DNA from: Novosphingobium album (ex Hu et al. 2023)
GTDB lineage: Bacteria > Pseudomonadota > Alphaproteobacteria > Sphingomonadales > Sphingomonadaceae
Direction: 5' to 3'
Assembly (NCBI RefSeq): GCF_022832385.1
Contig: NZ_JALHLE010000036.1
Span: forward strand, 1-63,821
Length of the DNA: 63,821 nucleotides
Part shown: positions 17,893 through 26,244 of the stretch, one piece after another
How positions within the stretch are numbered: position 1 is the first letter of the stretch
Layout: every line of letters starts with the position of its first letter
Made by a program: the position numbers and the translations under genes
Notes under the pieces: generated by a model
The model's input: the letters and a program-made list of their open reading frames with translations, nothing else
What the model was told of the DNA's origin: nothing
Databases searched by the model: none

Positions 17893-18807
17893 TCAGGCGG
17901 CGATGCCAATCAGGGCGCTGCCCGCGTATCCGGCGGCAACACTGCCGGAGAGCGTGGGCGTCATCTGCGAAATCTGGGCTGAGGTGTTGTCGCCGAAGAC
18001 ATTGTCTGACGAGAGCGAGATCGCATTGTAGTTGGCGATGCTGGCAGTGTAGCGGGTGTCGCCGGAAAACACGGCCGTGTTGGTCGCGGCGGGCATTGCG
18101 AGCTGCGAGATGAGATCGGCAGTCCGGCCGGTGCTGGCGGCCGTCAGCCCATCGAGAAAGACCTCGAAGTGGATGTGCGGCCAGCGACCGGAATAGCAGG
18201 CCGGATAGATCGTCGTGAAAGTGACCTTGCCGTCGCTGTCCGTCACCTGGACGCCACGCAGGTAGCTCTCCGTAGTAACGCCGCTCGAATAGAGCGAGTA
18301 ACGCCCCCCGGCGTCGCAATGCCAGATATAGATCGCCGCGCCTTCGATCGGCGCGCACCCGGTGTTGACGCCGGCGAGTTGCAGTTCGAGATCGAACTGC
18401 AATCCATCGGCCACCGTTGTCGAGCCGATGAAACTGGAACGGATGTCCGAACGCACAATTCCGCTCTGGATCAGAACGTTCGATGTCGAGCCGCTCGAAG
18501 AGTTGGTGCCGTCCGCCGGGTAGGGACCGTTGGTCTCGGTGGGATCGGCAACGCAACTGCCCGTGGAGGAGCTTGCGGACGAGGAAGACGAGGAAGAACT
18601 CGACGAGCTGGAGCCCGTTGACGACGATGTGGACGAAGAGGATGTGGCCGAGGCCGCCGAACTCGCGCCAGAAGAGCCGCCGCCACATGCCGCGGCCGTC
18701 ACGGCGGTTCCGGCGCTGGCCAGGAAAGCGAGCGCACGCCGCCGGGCAAGCATCTCGCAGCTCATGGCCTTGAGGTCCCGGTGAAGGCCATGGTCATGCC
18801 CTTGCAT
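17893..18807 (-). CDS. Secreted intradiol-dioxygenase-like lipoprotein with poly-serine linker
   Basis: The 304-residue protein starts at 18807 after AGAGGGG. A twin-arginine-like leader (ARRRALAFLASAG) ends in a lipobox-like TAAACGGG, so it is probably a Tat-exported lipoprotein. A Ser/Thr/Ala-rich linker of about 50 residues follows. The catalytic fold matches protocatechuate 3,4-dioxygenase relatives: ETNGPYPADG, IYIWHCDAGGRYS, RGVQVTDSDGKVTF and YSGRWPHIHFEVF. The two Tyr and two His iron ligands therefore look present. Substrates of the secreted branch are poorly known. It lies between the autotransporter and the response regulator. Confidence 0.85.
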   Translation of the reverse strand: MQGHDHGLHRDLKAMSCEMLARRRALAFLASAGTAVTAAACGGGSSGASSAASATSSSSTSSSTGSSSSSSSSSSSSASSSTGSCVADPTETNGPYPADGTNSSSGSTSNVLIQSGIVRSDIRSSFIGSTTVADGLQFDLELQLAGVNTGCAPIEGAAIYIWHCDAGGRYSLYSSGVTTESYLRGVQVTDSDGKVTFTTIYPACYSGRWPHIHFEVFLDGLTAASTGRTADLISQLAMPAATNTAVFSGDTRYTASIANYNAISLSSDNVFGDNTSAQISQMTPTLSGSVAAGYAGSALIGIAA

Positions 18808-18888
18808 TGAAATCCCCTCTGCAAGCGCGACAGCACGGGGAGCACCGCCGCCAGAAGCGGCAGGAGTGGGCGCGGGCGTTTGCCGGAA

Positions 18889-18895
18889 GATTTCA
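18889..18895 (-). promoter_or_regulatory. TGAAATC half-site upstream of the dioxygenase-like gene
   Basis: TGAAATC on the minus strand lies about 85 bases before the ATG. A further pair of GAAAT elements, 10 bases apart, lies at 18965-18979 at the end of the response-regulator gene. These match the half-sites at 13178-13194. Functional meaning is inference. Confidence 0.3.
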
Positions 18896-18978
18896 GGAGA
18901 GTTGCAGCTAGTTTGCCATGCATCCGGGCAACCGCAGGCCTGCAACCCGCGCGCTGCCTGCCGGATTTCCGGCCATTT

Positions 18979-19731
18979 CTACTTTGCCGCCTGAGTCACC
19001 GTTACCGAAGGGACAAACAGATAGCCCTCGTTGCGCACGGTCCGGATGATGTCCTGCCCGCCCTCACCTTCGGCCAGCTTGCGGCGGAGGCGCGAAAGCT
19101 GGACGTCGATCGCCCGGTCATAATGATCGCTGTCCTCGCCGCGAGACCAGTCGAGCAACTGGTCACGGGTCAGCACACGGCGCGGATGTTCCGCAAAGGC
19201 CCGCAGCAGGCGGAATTCGCCATCGGACAGGGTGATCAACTGGCTGGCGGGATCGAACAGCAGCCGCAAGCCCAGATCCATCCGCCAACCGGCAAAGTGC
19301 AGCCCTTCGCCCGAATCAGCCTCGCGCGGCACAGGCACCTGCTCTTCCGCCACACGCACAGGCAGAGCATGGCGGCGCAGGACCGTCCGGATCCGGGCCA
19401 GCAGCTCGCGCGGATTGCAGGGCTTGGCGAGATAATCATCGGCGCCCATTTCCAGCCCGACGATCCGGTCAACATCGGTGCCAACCGCAGACAACATGAT
19501 GACTGGCGGAGCATCAGGCCCGAGCTGGCGGAGTGCAGTCAGCCCATCTTCGCGCGGCATCATCACATCCAGCACGATAAGGTCGAAATGTTCACGCCCC
19601 AGCAGTTCACGCATGGCCGGCGGATCCGCAGCCACGGCGGTCTCATATCCGTGCTTCGCGAGAAATTCGCTGATCAGCGAGCGGATACCCTCGTCATCGT
19701 CAACGATGAGGATGCGGGTCTGCAGGTCCAT
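18979..19731 (-). CDS. OmpR-family response regulator
   Basis: The 250-residue regulator has a receiver domain (about 1-120) with the acidic pair in ILIVDDDEG, the phospho-Asp in FDLIVLDVMMP, and the conserved Lys in LAKPCNPRELL. A winged-helix DNA-binding domain (about 150-245, EFRLLRAFAEHPRRVLTRDQLL and the YDRAIDVQLSRLRRKL recognition helix) follows. ATG at 19731 gives the usual family N-terminus; ATG at 19752 and an upstream start at 19782 are possible. It is divergent from its probable histidine kinase across about 720 bases. Candidate autoregulatory TGAAATGC repeats lie upstream. Confidence 0.93.
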   Translation of the reverse strand: MDLQTRILIVDDDEGIRSLISEFLAKHGYETAVAADPPAMRELLGREHFDLIVLDVMMPREDGLTALRQLGPDAPPVIMLSAVGTDVDRIVGLEMGADDYLAKPCNPRELLARIRTVLRRHALPVRVAEEQVPVPREADSGEGLHFAGWRMDLGLRLLFDPASQLITLSDGEFRLLRAFAEHPRRVLTRDQLLDWSRGEDSDHYDRAIDVQLSRLRRKLAEGEGGQDIIRTVRNEGYLFVPSVTVTQAAK

Positions 19732-19783
19732 CGGAGGCGTTTCTAATAGCATCCGGCCGCAATAGGAACCCCGTGTGCTCAAT

Positions 19784-19847
19784 GCATTTCAGGCACCGAA
19801 CGATTTCGCTCCGGCCATGAAATGCGATTGCAAAACCCGTGAAATGC
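19784..19847 (-). promoter_or_regulatory. TGAAATGC elements, candidate response-regulator sites
   Basis: TGAAATGC occurs directly repeated at 19818-19825 and 19840-19847, exactly 22 bases apart (two helical turns), with a weak match (TGCAAAAC) midway at 19829. An inverted copy GCATTTCA lies at 19784-19791. They sit 50-120 bases upstream of the regulator start, as expected for autoregulation by an OmpR-type protein. Confidence 0.45.
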
Positions 19848-19918
19848 AGCGGCAAACTGCCGGGCCCAGACCTCGGGTCATGGAAAGTCGAACCCGCTTA
19901 GAATCGTTTCGGGCGGCC

Positions 19919-19968
19919 GGCTTCGCGAAACACCTGGCTCTCGGCCTCCCCCCCGCTTTCGCGAAGCC
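19919..19968. repeat. Inverted repeat, 12-base perfect arms
   Basis: Arms GGCTTCGCGAAA (19919-19930) and TTTCGCGAAGCC (19957-19968), 26-base spacer. Each arm contains the palindrome TTCGCGAA. First of four palindromes in the divergent region. Confidence 0.75.
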
Positions 19969-20040
19969 TGCCATGGCCGGAACGTTCCAAGCCACCATCC
20001 GCTACGCCGCCGCCATGGCCGCGGGTGGTGCCGGGGCCGT

Positions 20041-20082
20041 TCGCCGGGCAGGAATCGAAGTCGCACCCGCCCTGCCCGGCGA
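20041..20082. repeat. Inverted repeat, 12-base perfect arms
   Basis: Arms TCGCCGGGCAGG (20041-20052) and CCTGCCCGGCGA (20071-20082), 18-base spacer. Located midway between the two divergent genes. Confidence 0.75.
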
Positions 20083-20287
20083 CGGTCCCGGATCCTTGTC
20101 CGACTATACTTTTTCGCCTGCCGGACAAACAAAATCTCACACGAACAATCGACCCAGAAGTGAAATAGGTAGATGGTATCTGCCACGCAGACGATTCGTC
20201 CGACTCAATACTTTCGGACAGGCGCAACAATATTATGCCTCAACACCGCGAGGACATAAGATTGCGGTGCAGGCAACACGAGGTGAC

Positions 20288-20326
20288 CGTTCCCGCTTTT
20301 CTCCCATCCGGGCGAAAGTGGGAACG
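20288..20326. repeat. REP-like palindrome upstream of the kinase
   Basis: Arms CGTTCCCGCTTT (20288-20299) and AAAGTGGGAACG (20315-20326), 11 of 12 paired. The TTCCCGC...GGGAA form resembles repetitive extragenic palindromes common in Sphingomonadales genomes. It abuts the next hairpin. Confidence 0.65.
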
Positions 20327-20375
20327 CGGAGCGGGAACAGGAGGGGAGTGTCCCTCTCTCCTGTACCCGCTCCGC
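20326..20375. repeat. Second hairpin in the kinase leader
   Basis: Arms of 18 bases (20326-20343 and 20358-20375) with 17 of 18 paired, plus an inner GGGA/TCCC stem. It shares base 20326 with the preceding palindrome, so the two form a tandem hairpin pair ending 73 bases before the kinase ATG. Confidence 0.75.
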
Positions 20376-20448
20376 AAATCCCTCCGCTGAGTGCGCGCGC
20401 CTTGCGTCGTACTCGCCTTCCCATCGAAATTCTGGCAAGTCCGCGGCC

Positions 20449-22590
20449 ATGAACATGCCTGCTTTACCCCGGCGGCTTGGCCTGCCTCTGGCGATGCAGA
20501 TGATCGCCATTCTCGTATGCGCCCTGCTCGCGGCACAGCTTGTCACGCTGGCTCTCACCGTCATCCTGCCGCCAAGCCCGGCTGCGCGGTGGAACATGGA
20601 CGAAGTCGCCGCTGCATTGCAGGCCCACGATCTGCCCGATCGCCTCGAGCGGCGGACCATGAAGGGGCCACCAGACGTGAGCGGCCAGGGCTGGCTGGTC
20701 TCGGAATCCTCGCGCGAGGCACTGGCCCATCGTCTGGGCCGGGATCGCCAGGACGTGGTTCTGGCATTCTACACACAGTTGCCGGTCGGCGGTGTCGCCG
20801 TGCCGGCCAACAGCCGTTCACCGCTCGCAGTTGCGGAAAAATCTTCGCGTGGCCTGAGCGGCCTGCTGATCGATTCTGCCGAGGCCCACTCGATTCCGGG
20901 TGGACCGCCCGCCGGCGGCGCAACGGGGCCGGGCGGGGGCCCCGGTGGTGGTTTTCCGGGCGGTTTGCCTCCGGGCGGTTCCATGCCACACGGCCCGTCG
21001 ATGCCGGGAGGCATGCCTCCCGGTGGTGCGCCGTCAAAAGGCATGCCCCAATCACCCGGAGGTTCGGGCCGCCCCGGCGGCATGCCTCCGGGTGGCGCGA
21101 ATTCCGGCGGCACCTCTTCAGGCCAGGCCATGACGCCGCCTGTGGCAGCGCCAGCCACCCAGCCCAATGGCTCAGCCAATGCTGCTCCTGATGGCAACGC
21201 CGTGCCCGGCGGCATTCCGGGATCGAGCGCAGGCATTGGCCCGGCGGGCGCAGCTCCCGGCGGCAACGGTGGCGCCGGCGCTATGCCAGGCGGAGCACCG
21301 GGTGGGCGCAACCTCCCGGGCGGCGGCCCGGGTAGCGGCATCATCCCGGCCATCCCAGCAGGCACCGTGGCCCGTCAGGTCATTGTTCCACCCGCCATCG
21401 AGGCACCGGAACCTGCGAGGACCAACACCGCGGAGCCAGCCCTGCGCTCAAGGCAACCGGCCATCGAGGCCTCGACAGCGCTGCTGCCGCTGGCGGCAGC
21501 GACCGCGCACGCCGATACATCGCAAATCGCGTCACCTTCGCAGCACGCGGAGTTGGCTGGCGGTACGCCGCAGCCGATCCCGTTCCGCCGCACCCGCGAT
21601 TCGGTGTTCGAAATCGCCTCGCCGCCCTTCATCGAAGGCGATTTCGTCGCCGCGGCGCGTCAGCCTGACGGCACCTGGCTCGCCGTTGCGCCACGCGCCG
21701 AACCCTTCCCCAACGCCTGGCAGAAGCGGGTCATGCTGTGGTTCGCGCTGTCACTCGCGGTGGTCAGCCCGCTGGCGTGGCTTTTCGCCCGCCGCATCGT
21801 GCTGCCGCTGCGGGATTTCGCGAGAGCCGCCGAACAGCTCGGCCGCGATCCTTCCGCCACGATCATCCCGCTGTCGGGTCCCGCCGAAATCGGCCGGGCA
21901 GCCAATGCCTTCAACCAGATGCGCAACCGCCTGCGCGCCTTCGTCGATGACCGCACGGCCATGGTCGGCGCGATCAGCCACGACTTGCGCACGCCGCTCA
22001 CCCGCCTGCGCTTCCGCATCGAGGACGTGCCCGACGAGCAGCGCGACGCCCTGCTCAGAGAAGTCACCGAGATGGAAGCGATGATCAGCGAGGTCATTGC
22101 CTTTATCCGCGACGCATCGACGCCGGGCCCTCGCGAGAGGGCGGACTTTGCTGATCTCGTGCGCGGCAGCGTCGCCGACGCAAAGCTTGTCGGCGCCGAT
22201 GTCGAGATCGAGCACAACGCCCATATTCCGGTTGACGTAGATCCGGTCGGCATCCGCCGCCTGCTCGGCAACCTGCTGGAAAACGCAGTGAAATACGGCG
22301 ACCGCGCGCGCGTGCGCGTGTCACTGTCGGGCGGCGAGGCCATAGCCGAGATCGTCGATGCCGGGCCCGGCATCCCGGAAGACGAATTCGACCGGGCCTT
22401 CGAACCATTCTATCGCAGCGAATCCGCGCGCAAGTCCGGCCAGAACGGCAGCGGTCTCGGACTTGCCGTGTGCCGCTCGATCGCACGCGCCCATGGCGGT
22501 GATGTCTCCTTCGCGCACGCCAACGAAGGTTTCGTCGCCCGGGTTCGGGTTCCCGCTGCCTTCGACACGAAGCTGCGCCAGGCCGCATGA
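20449..22590 (+). CDS. Sensor histidine kinase with Pro/Gly/Met-rich periplasmic segment
   Basis: This 713-residue inner-membrane kinase is the likely partner of the divergent OmpR-type regulator. The order is: TM1 about 12-40, periplasmic region about 41-425, TM2 about 427-450, HAMP, then a DHp helix with His511 in GAISHDLRTPL. The ATPase domain follows, with N (NLLENAVKYGD), G1 (DAGPGIPE) and G2 (GSGLGLAVCRS) boxes. Residues about 150-305 are a low-complexity run of GGMPPGG-like units with about seven Met and few charged residues, which is unusual in sensor domains. ATG at 20455 is an alternative start. The stop overlaps the next gene by four bases. Confidence 0.93.
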   Translation: MNMPALPRRLGLPLAMQMIAILVCALLAAQLVTLALTVILPPSPAARWNMDEVAAALQAHDLPDRLERRTMKGPPDVSGQGWLVSESSREALAHRLGRDRQDVVLAFYTQLPVGGVAVPANSRSPLAVAEKSSRGLSGLLIDSAEAHSIPGGPPAGGATGPGGGPGGGFPGGLPPGGSMPHGPSMPGGMPPGGAPSKGMPQSPGGSGRPGGMPPGGANSGGTSSGQAMTPPVAAPATQPNGSANAAPDGNAVPGGIPGSSAGIGPAGAAPGGNGGAGAMPGGAPGGRNLPGGGPGSGIIPAIPAGTVARQVIVPPAIEAPEPARTNTAEPALRSRQPAIEASTALLPLAAATAHADTSQIASPSQHAELAGGTPQPIPFRRTRDSVFEIASPPFIEGDFVAAARQPDGTWLAVAPRAEPFPNAWQKRVMLWFALSLAVVSPLAWLFARRIVLPLRDFARAAEQLGRDPSATIIPLSGPAEIGRAANAFNQMRNRLRAFVDDRTAMVGAISHDLRTPLTRLRFRIEDVPDEQRDALLREVTEMEAMISEVIAFIRDASTPGPRERADFADLVRGSVADAKLVGADVEIEHNAHIPVDVDPVGIRRLLGNLLENAVKYGDRARVRVSLSGGEAIAEIVDAGPGIPEDEFDRAFEPFYRSESARKSGQNGSGLGLAVCRSIARAHGGDVSFAHANEGFVARVRVPAAFDTKLRQAA

Positions 22591-23522
22591 TGGCCTTGTT
22601 TCGCGCAGGCCCGTGGCTGCTGGCGGCGGCCGCGGCGGCAACGACGCTTCCCGCGCAGGCGCAGGAAGCCGATAGTGCCCTAGCCCCGACGACGGCGGCG
22701 GCACCGAATGACACCACCGATGCCACGCTGATCGAGCCTCTGCCACTGTGGACCGTCGCCGCTTCGACCGGAATCAGCAACCGCGACGACGGCCCGGACG
22801 GGACATGGGAAGCCCTTTCGCTGACCCGCCAGCTCGGGCGGGGGTACGTGCGCGGTGCGCTGATGCGCTACCATGGCACTTTGCTGCAGGCCGACACTGC
22901 GCTGCCTTCCGACTACCTTGTCGGGACCGTGGCGGCAGGAGGCAATTTCAGCGGCTGGGTGACTGACGGTTGGCTAAGCCTGGGCCGCCAGGACTACGGA
23001 AAGATCAGCACCCCCGAAGGCAGCCGTTCCAGCACCGGCGCGACAGGCAGCACCTATTTCGCCATTGGCGGTGACTTCGGCAAAGTGCTGCCTCTGGGAC
23101 ATGACTGGTACCTGACGCCCACTGCCACCGCATCCTACGCGCACGGCAAGCTCCTGCGGCCCGCCCCCACGGAAACCACCTTCAAGGATGTGGAGACCGA
23201 CGAGCCCACCTGGTCGCTCAGCGCGGCCGTGCGCCTCGATCATGCATTCGGCCCGGGTAAGCGCCACTACGCCGGGATCTCGGTCTCGCGGAACTGGACC
23301 AGCAACGCCGTGTCCGCTGTATATCCCGTATCGGTAGACGACGAGACCGGCACAGTGGATCTGGCCAGCAGGCACTACGCCGATAACTGGTTCGAAGCAG
23401 GCGTCACGGCGAACATGGAACTGACGCCGACTCTCCACCTCGACGTGTTCGCCACACGCGGCACGGGCATGTCATCGGGAAATACGACGTCGGCCGGCAT
23501 CTCCCTGCGCAAGTCGTTCTGA
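22587..23522 (+). CDS. Outer-membrane beta-barrel protein coupled to the kinase
   Basis: The 311-residue protein has a signal peptide ending LPAQAQ near residue 22. The rest is a series of amphipathic strands rich in aromatic and Gly residues (for example SDYLVGTVAAGGNFSGWV, HYAGISVSRNWTS), ending ISLRKSF with the terminal Phe typical of outer-membrane barrels. The strand pattern resembles a free-standing autotransporter-type barrel of about 12 strands. It overlaps the kinase stop (ATGA), so it is translated with it. An outer-membrane protein in a kinase operon may supply or gate the signal. The exact family is not recognised. Confidence 0.8.
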   Translation: MMALFRAGPWLLAAAAAATTLPAQAQEADSALAPTTAAAPNDTTDATLIEPLPLWTVAASTGISNRDDGPDGTWEALSLTRQLGRGYVRGALMRYHGTLLQADTALPSDYLVGTVAAGGNFSGWVTDGWLSLGRQDYGKISTPEGSRSSTGATGSTYFAIGGDFGKVLPLGHDWYLTPTATASYAHGKLLRPAPTETTFKDVETDEPTWSLSAAVRLDHAFGPGKRHYAGISVSRNWTSNAVSAVYPVSVDDETGTVDLASRHYADNWFEAGVTANMELTPTLHLDVFATRGTGMSSGNTTSAGISLRKSF

Positions 23523-23645
23523 CCATCCGCGCCACTCTGGCGGGCCCCGGCGTTATGCTCTAGTGCACCTTTCGCGCTTAAGCCGCCCACCCGGAAACCG
23601 AACCGGGAAGTCCCGGGCACAGGCGGCCGGAGGTTTGGAGAGTTC

Positions 23646-24662
23646 ATGGTTCGGGGAGGTTCGACAGTGCTGGTAACGGGCGCGGCAGGCTTCATCGGCG
23701 CCACCGTGTCCGAAGCGCTCATGGCACGCGGCCAGCCAGTGATCGGCATCGACAGCATGAACGACTACTATGCGGTATCGCTCAAGCAGGCCCGCCTTGA
23801 CCGCCTGACGGCACGGTTCGGCGACCTGTTTCATTTCCACAAGGCCGACTTTTCCGACCTGGCGGCACTGACCGATGCCTTGGGGGAAAGCGAGTTCGGG
23901 ACCATCATCCACCTGGGCGCGCAGGCGGGCGTTCGCTATTCGCTCGAAAATCCGCAGGCCTATGTCTCCGCGAACCTTGCCGGGCACGTCAACATACTCG
24001 AAATGGCTCGCGCGCGCAGCGTGGCGCACATGGTCTATGCCAGTTCCAGCTCGGTCTATGGCGGCAACACCAAGCTGCCCTTTGCTATCGAGGACCGCAC
24101 CGACCACCCGGTCTCGCTCTATGCCGCCACGAAGCGGGCGGACGAGCTGATGAGCGAAACCTATGCCCATCTCTTCCGCATCCCGCTGACTGGCCTGCGC
24201 TTCTTCACCGTCTATGGTCCCTGGGGCCGGCCCGACATGGCGATGTGGAAATTCGCCGAGCGAATCCTGTCGGACCGCCCGATCGACGTGTACAATCACG
24301 GCGAGATGCATCGTGACTTCACGTACATCGATGATATCGTTGATGGCGTTGTAGCCTGTCTGGACCGGCCGCCCTTCGACGATGGCAAGGAAAAGGCGGG
24401 CGGGAGCGTCAAGCCTCACGCGTTATACAACATCGGCAACAACAAGTCCGAACATCTGATGCGGTTGATCGAGCTTCTCGAACAGGCCTGCGGCCGCAAG
24501 GCACGGCTCAACCTGCTGCCGATGCAGCCGGGCGACGTGCCTGCGACGTATGCCGACATCACCGCCCTGACCCGCGACACCGGCTATACCCCATCGACAC
24601 CCATCGACGTGGGCGTTCCACGGTTCGTTAACTGGTTTCGTGCCTATCACGCCATAATATGA
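23646..24662 (+). CDS. UDP-glucuronate 4-epimerase (NAD-dependent epimerase)
   Basis: The enzyme converts UDP-glucuronate to UDP-galacturonate for cell-surface polysaccharide. The 338-residue SDR protein has the TGAAGFIGATV nucleotide loop. DSMNDYYAVSLKQARLDRL is the signature of the CapI/LpsL branch. The catalytic Ser lies in SSSSVYG, Tyr/Lys in YAATKRADE, and TVYGPWGRPDMA near residue 190. The start has GGAG close upstream. It stands 75 bases before UDP-glucose dehydrogenase, which makes its substrate, so the two form a functional pair. Confidence 0.9.
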   Translation: MVRGGSTVLVTGAAGFIGATVSEALMARGQPVIGIDSMNDYYAVSLKQARLDRLTARFGDLFHFHKADFSDLAALTDALGESEFGTIIHLGAQAGVRYSLENPQAYVSANLAGHVNILEMARARSVAHMVYASSSSVYGGNTKLPFAIEDRTDHPVSLYAATKRADELMSETYAHLFRIPLTGLRFFTVYGPWGRPDMAMWKFAERILSDRPIDVYNHGEMHRDFTYIDDIVDGVVACLDRPPFDDGKEKAGGSVKPHALYNIGNNKSEHLMRLIELLEQACGRKARLNLLPMQPGDVPATYADITALTRDTGYTPSTPIDVGVPRFVNWFRAYHAII

Positions 24663-24737
24663 TCACGAGGGATGGGATTGGACCTGACTAGATTTGCCCC
24701 CTAAAGGCAGGGTTAGTTTCGATCGAATGAGGTTTTC

Positions 24738-26048
24738 ATGAAGATTGCAATGGTTGGCTCCGGCTACGTCGGACTGGTTTCGGGCGCGTGTTTTGCCGAT
24801 TTCGGGCATGACGTGGTCTGCATCGACAAGGACCAGTCGAAGATCGACCGGCTGCACGAAGGCGTGATGCCGATCTACGAGCCGGGCCTCGATGCGCTGG
24901 TGGCCAGCAACGTCAAGGCCGGTCGGCTGTCCTTCACCACCGATCTGGCCGAAGGTATCAAGGGCGCGAGCGCAATCTTCATCGCGGTCGGCACGCCTTC
25001 GCGCCGCGGCGACGGCCATGCCGACCTTTCGTTTGTCTATGCTGTCGCGAGCGAAGTGGGCGAGAGCCTGTCGAACGAAGCCGTCATTGTCACCAAGTCG
25101 ACAGTACCGGTGGGCACCGGGGACGAAGTGGAACGCATCCTCAGGGACAGCGGCACTCCCCACCGCGTGGCCGTCGTCTCCAACCCTGAATTCCTGCGCG
25201 AAGGCGCTGCTATCAGCGACTTCAAGCGCCCGGACCGTATCGTCATCGGCGCCGAGGACGATTTCGGCCGCGAGGTCATGCGCGAAGTCTATCGCCCGCT
25301 GTTCCTCAATGAATCGCCGATCCTGTTCACTTCTCGGCGGTCGTCCGAATTGATCAAGTATGCCGCCAACGCGTTTTTGGCGACCAAGATCACCTTCATC
25401 AACGAGATGGCCGACCTGTGCGAAAAAGTCGGCGGCAACGTTCAGGACGTGGCCCGCGGCATCGGCCTCGACGGGCGCATCGGCGGCAAGTTCCTCCATG
25501 CCGGCCCCGGTTATGGCGGTTCCTGCTTCCCCAAGGACACGCTCGCCCTGCTCAAGACGGCCGAGGACTATGAAAGCCCGGTGCGGATCGTCGAGGCGGT
25601 GGTGAAGGTCAACGACCTGCGCAAGCGGGCGATGGGCCGCAAGGTCCTCGAAGCGTTGGGAGGCACCGATGCGGCACGCGGCAAGCGGGTCGCCATGCTG
25701 GGCCTGACCTTCAAGCCCAATACCGACGACATGCGCGATTCCCCGGCCATCACCATTGCGCAGACGCTGGCCGACGCTGGCGTTTCGGTGGCCGCGTACG
25801 ACCCGGAGGGCATGGAACTGGCAAAGCCGCTCATGCCCGAAGTGGAAATGGTCGCCGATCCCTACGCCGCGATCGAGGATGCCGATGCTATTGCGATCGT
25901 CACCGAATGGGATGCCTTCCGCGCACTCGATCTGGACCGGGTCAAGGGCCTGGCCAAGGCGCCCGTGCTGGTGGACTTGCGTAACATCTACCAGCCCGAG
26001 ATGATGCGCGAAGCAGGCTTCTCCTACACGTCCGTCGGCAGGCACTGA
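24738..26048 (+). CDS. ugd: UDP-glucose 6-dehydrogenase
   Basis: The enzyme oxidises UDP-glucose twice with NAD to UDP-glucuronate. The protein has 436 residues, normal for the family. Motifs seen are the N-terminal GSGYVGLVSGACFADFG dinucleotide fold, the middle helix PEFLREGAAISDF, and the catalytic Cys in GGSCFPKDT near residue 262. A C-terminal UDP-binding part has LGLTFKPNTDDMRDSP. GAGG lies five bases before the ATG. With the epimerase upstream it gives UDP-glucuronate and UDP-galacturonate, and galE adds UDP-galactose. Confidence 0.96.
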   Translation: MKIAMVGSGYVGLVSGACFADFGHDVVCIDKDQSKIDRLHEGVMPIYEPGLDALVASNVKAGRLSFTTDLAEGIKGASAIFIAVGTPSRRGDGHADLSFVYAVASEVGESLSNEAVIVTKSTVPVGTGDEVERILRDSGTPHRVAVVSNPEFLREGAAISDFKRPDRIVIGAEDDFGREVMREVYRPLFLNESPILFTSRRSSELIKYAANAFLATKITFINEMADLCEKVGGNVQDVARGIGLDGRIGGKFLHAGPGYGGSCFPKDTLALLKTAEDYESPVRIVEAVVKVNDLRKRAMGRKVLEALGGTDAARGKRVAMLGLTFKPNTDDMRDSPAITIAQTLADAGVSVAAYDPEGMELAKPLMPEVEMVADPYAAIEDADAIAIVTEWDAFRALDLDRVKGLAKAPVLVDLRNIYQPEMMREAGFSYTSVGRH

Positions 26049-26244
26049 ACCTGGCATTGCGGGCTGGCAAGGCAGTCTGTTCATAGAGGAATTCCGGAAG
26101 GGGCTAACGGTCAATAAACAAGACTGACGAACGGTGGCCGGCAACCGGGGATAGCCCACGCCATCTGGCGGACACCGGCCACAAATTGTCTAACGCCGGC
26201 CCGGCACGATATAGTCGGAGATCCGATTTTCGAGGGTCCGACCA

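Larger units (their letters stand above)
19732..20448. promoter_or_regulatory. Divergent regulatory region between response regulator and kinase
   Basis: About 700 bases with no credible gene. It carries TGAAATGC elements (19784-19847) and four strong inverted repeats, listed separately. Promoters for both divergent genes must lie here, but I cannot assign -35/-10 boxes with confidence. The density of palindromes suggests RNA-level control, a small RNA, or inserted REP-like elements. Confidence 0.55.

Noticed and set aside
19775..20452. 225-codon plus-strand frame in the regulator-kinase gap
   Set aside because: It crosses all four inverted repeats, has no domain, no ribosome-binding site and atypical composition; it is more likely a regulatory region.
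20899..21350. CRISPR-like look of repeated GGC/CCG units in the kinase gene
   Set aside because: The repeats are short, irregular and in frame, and encode GGMPPGG; there are no unique spacers of constant length.
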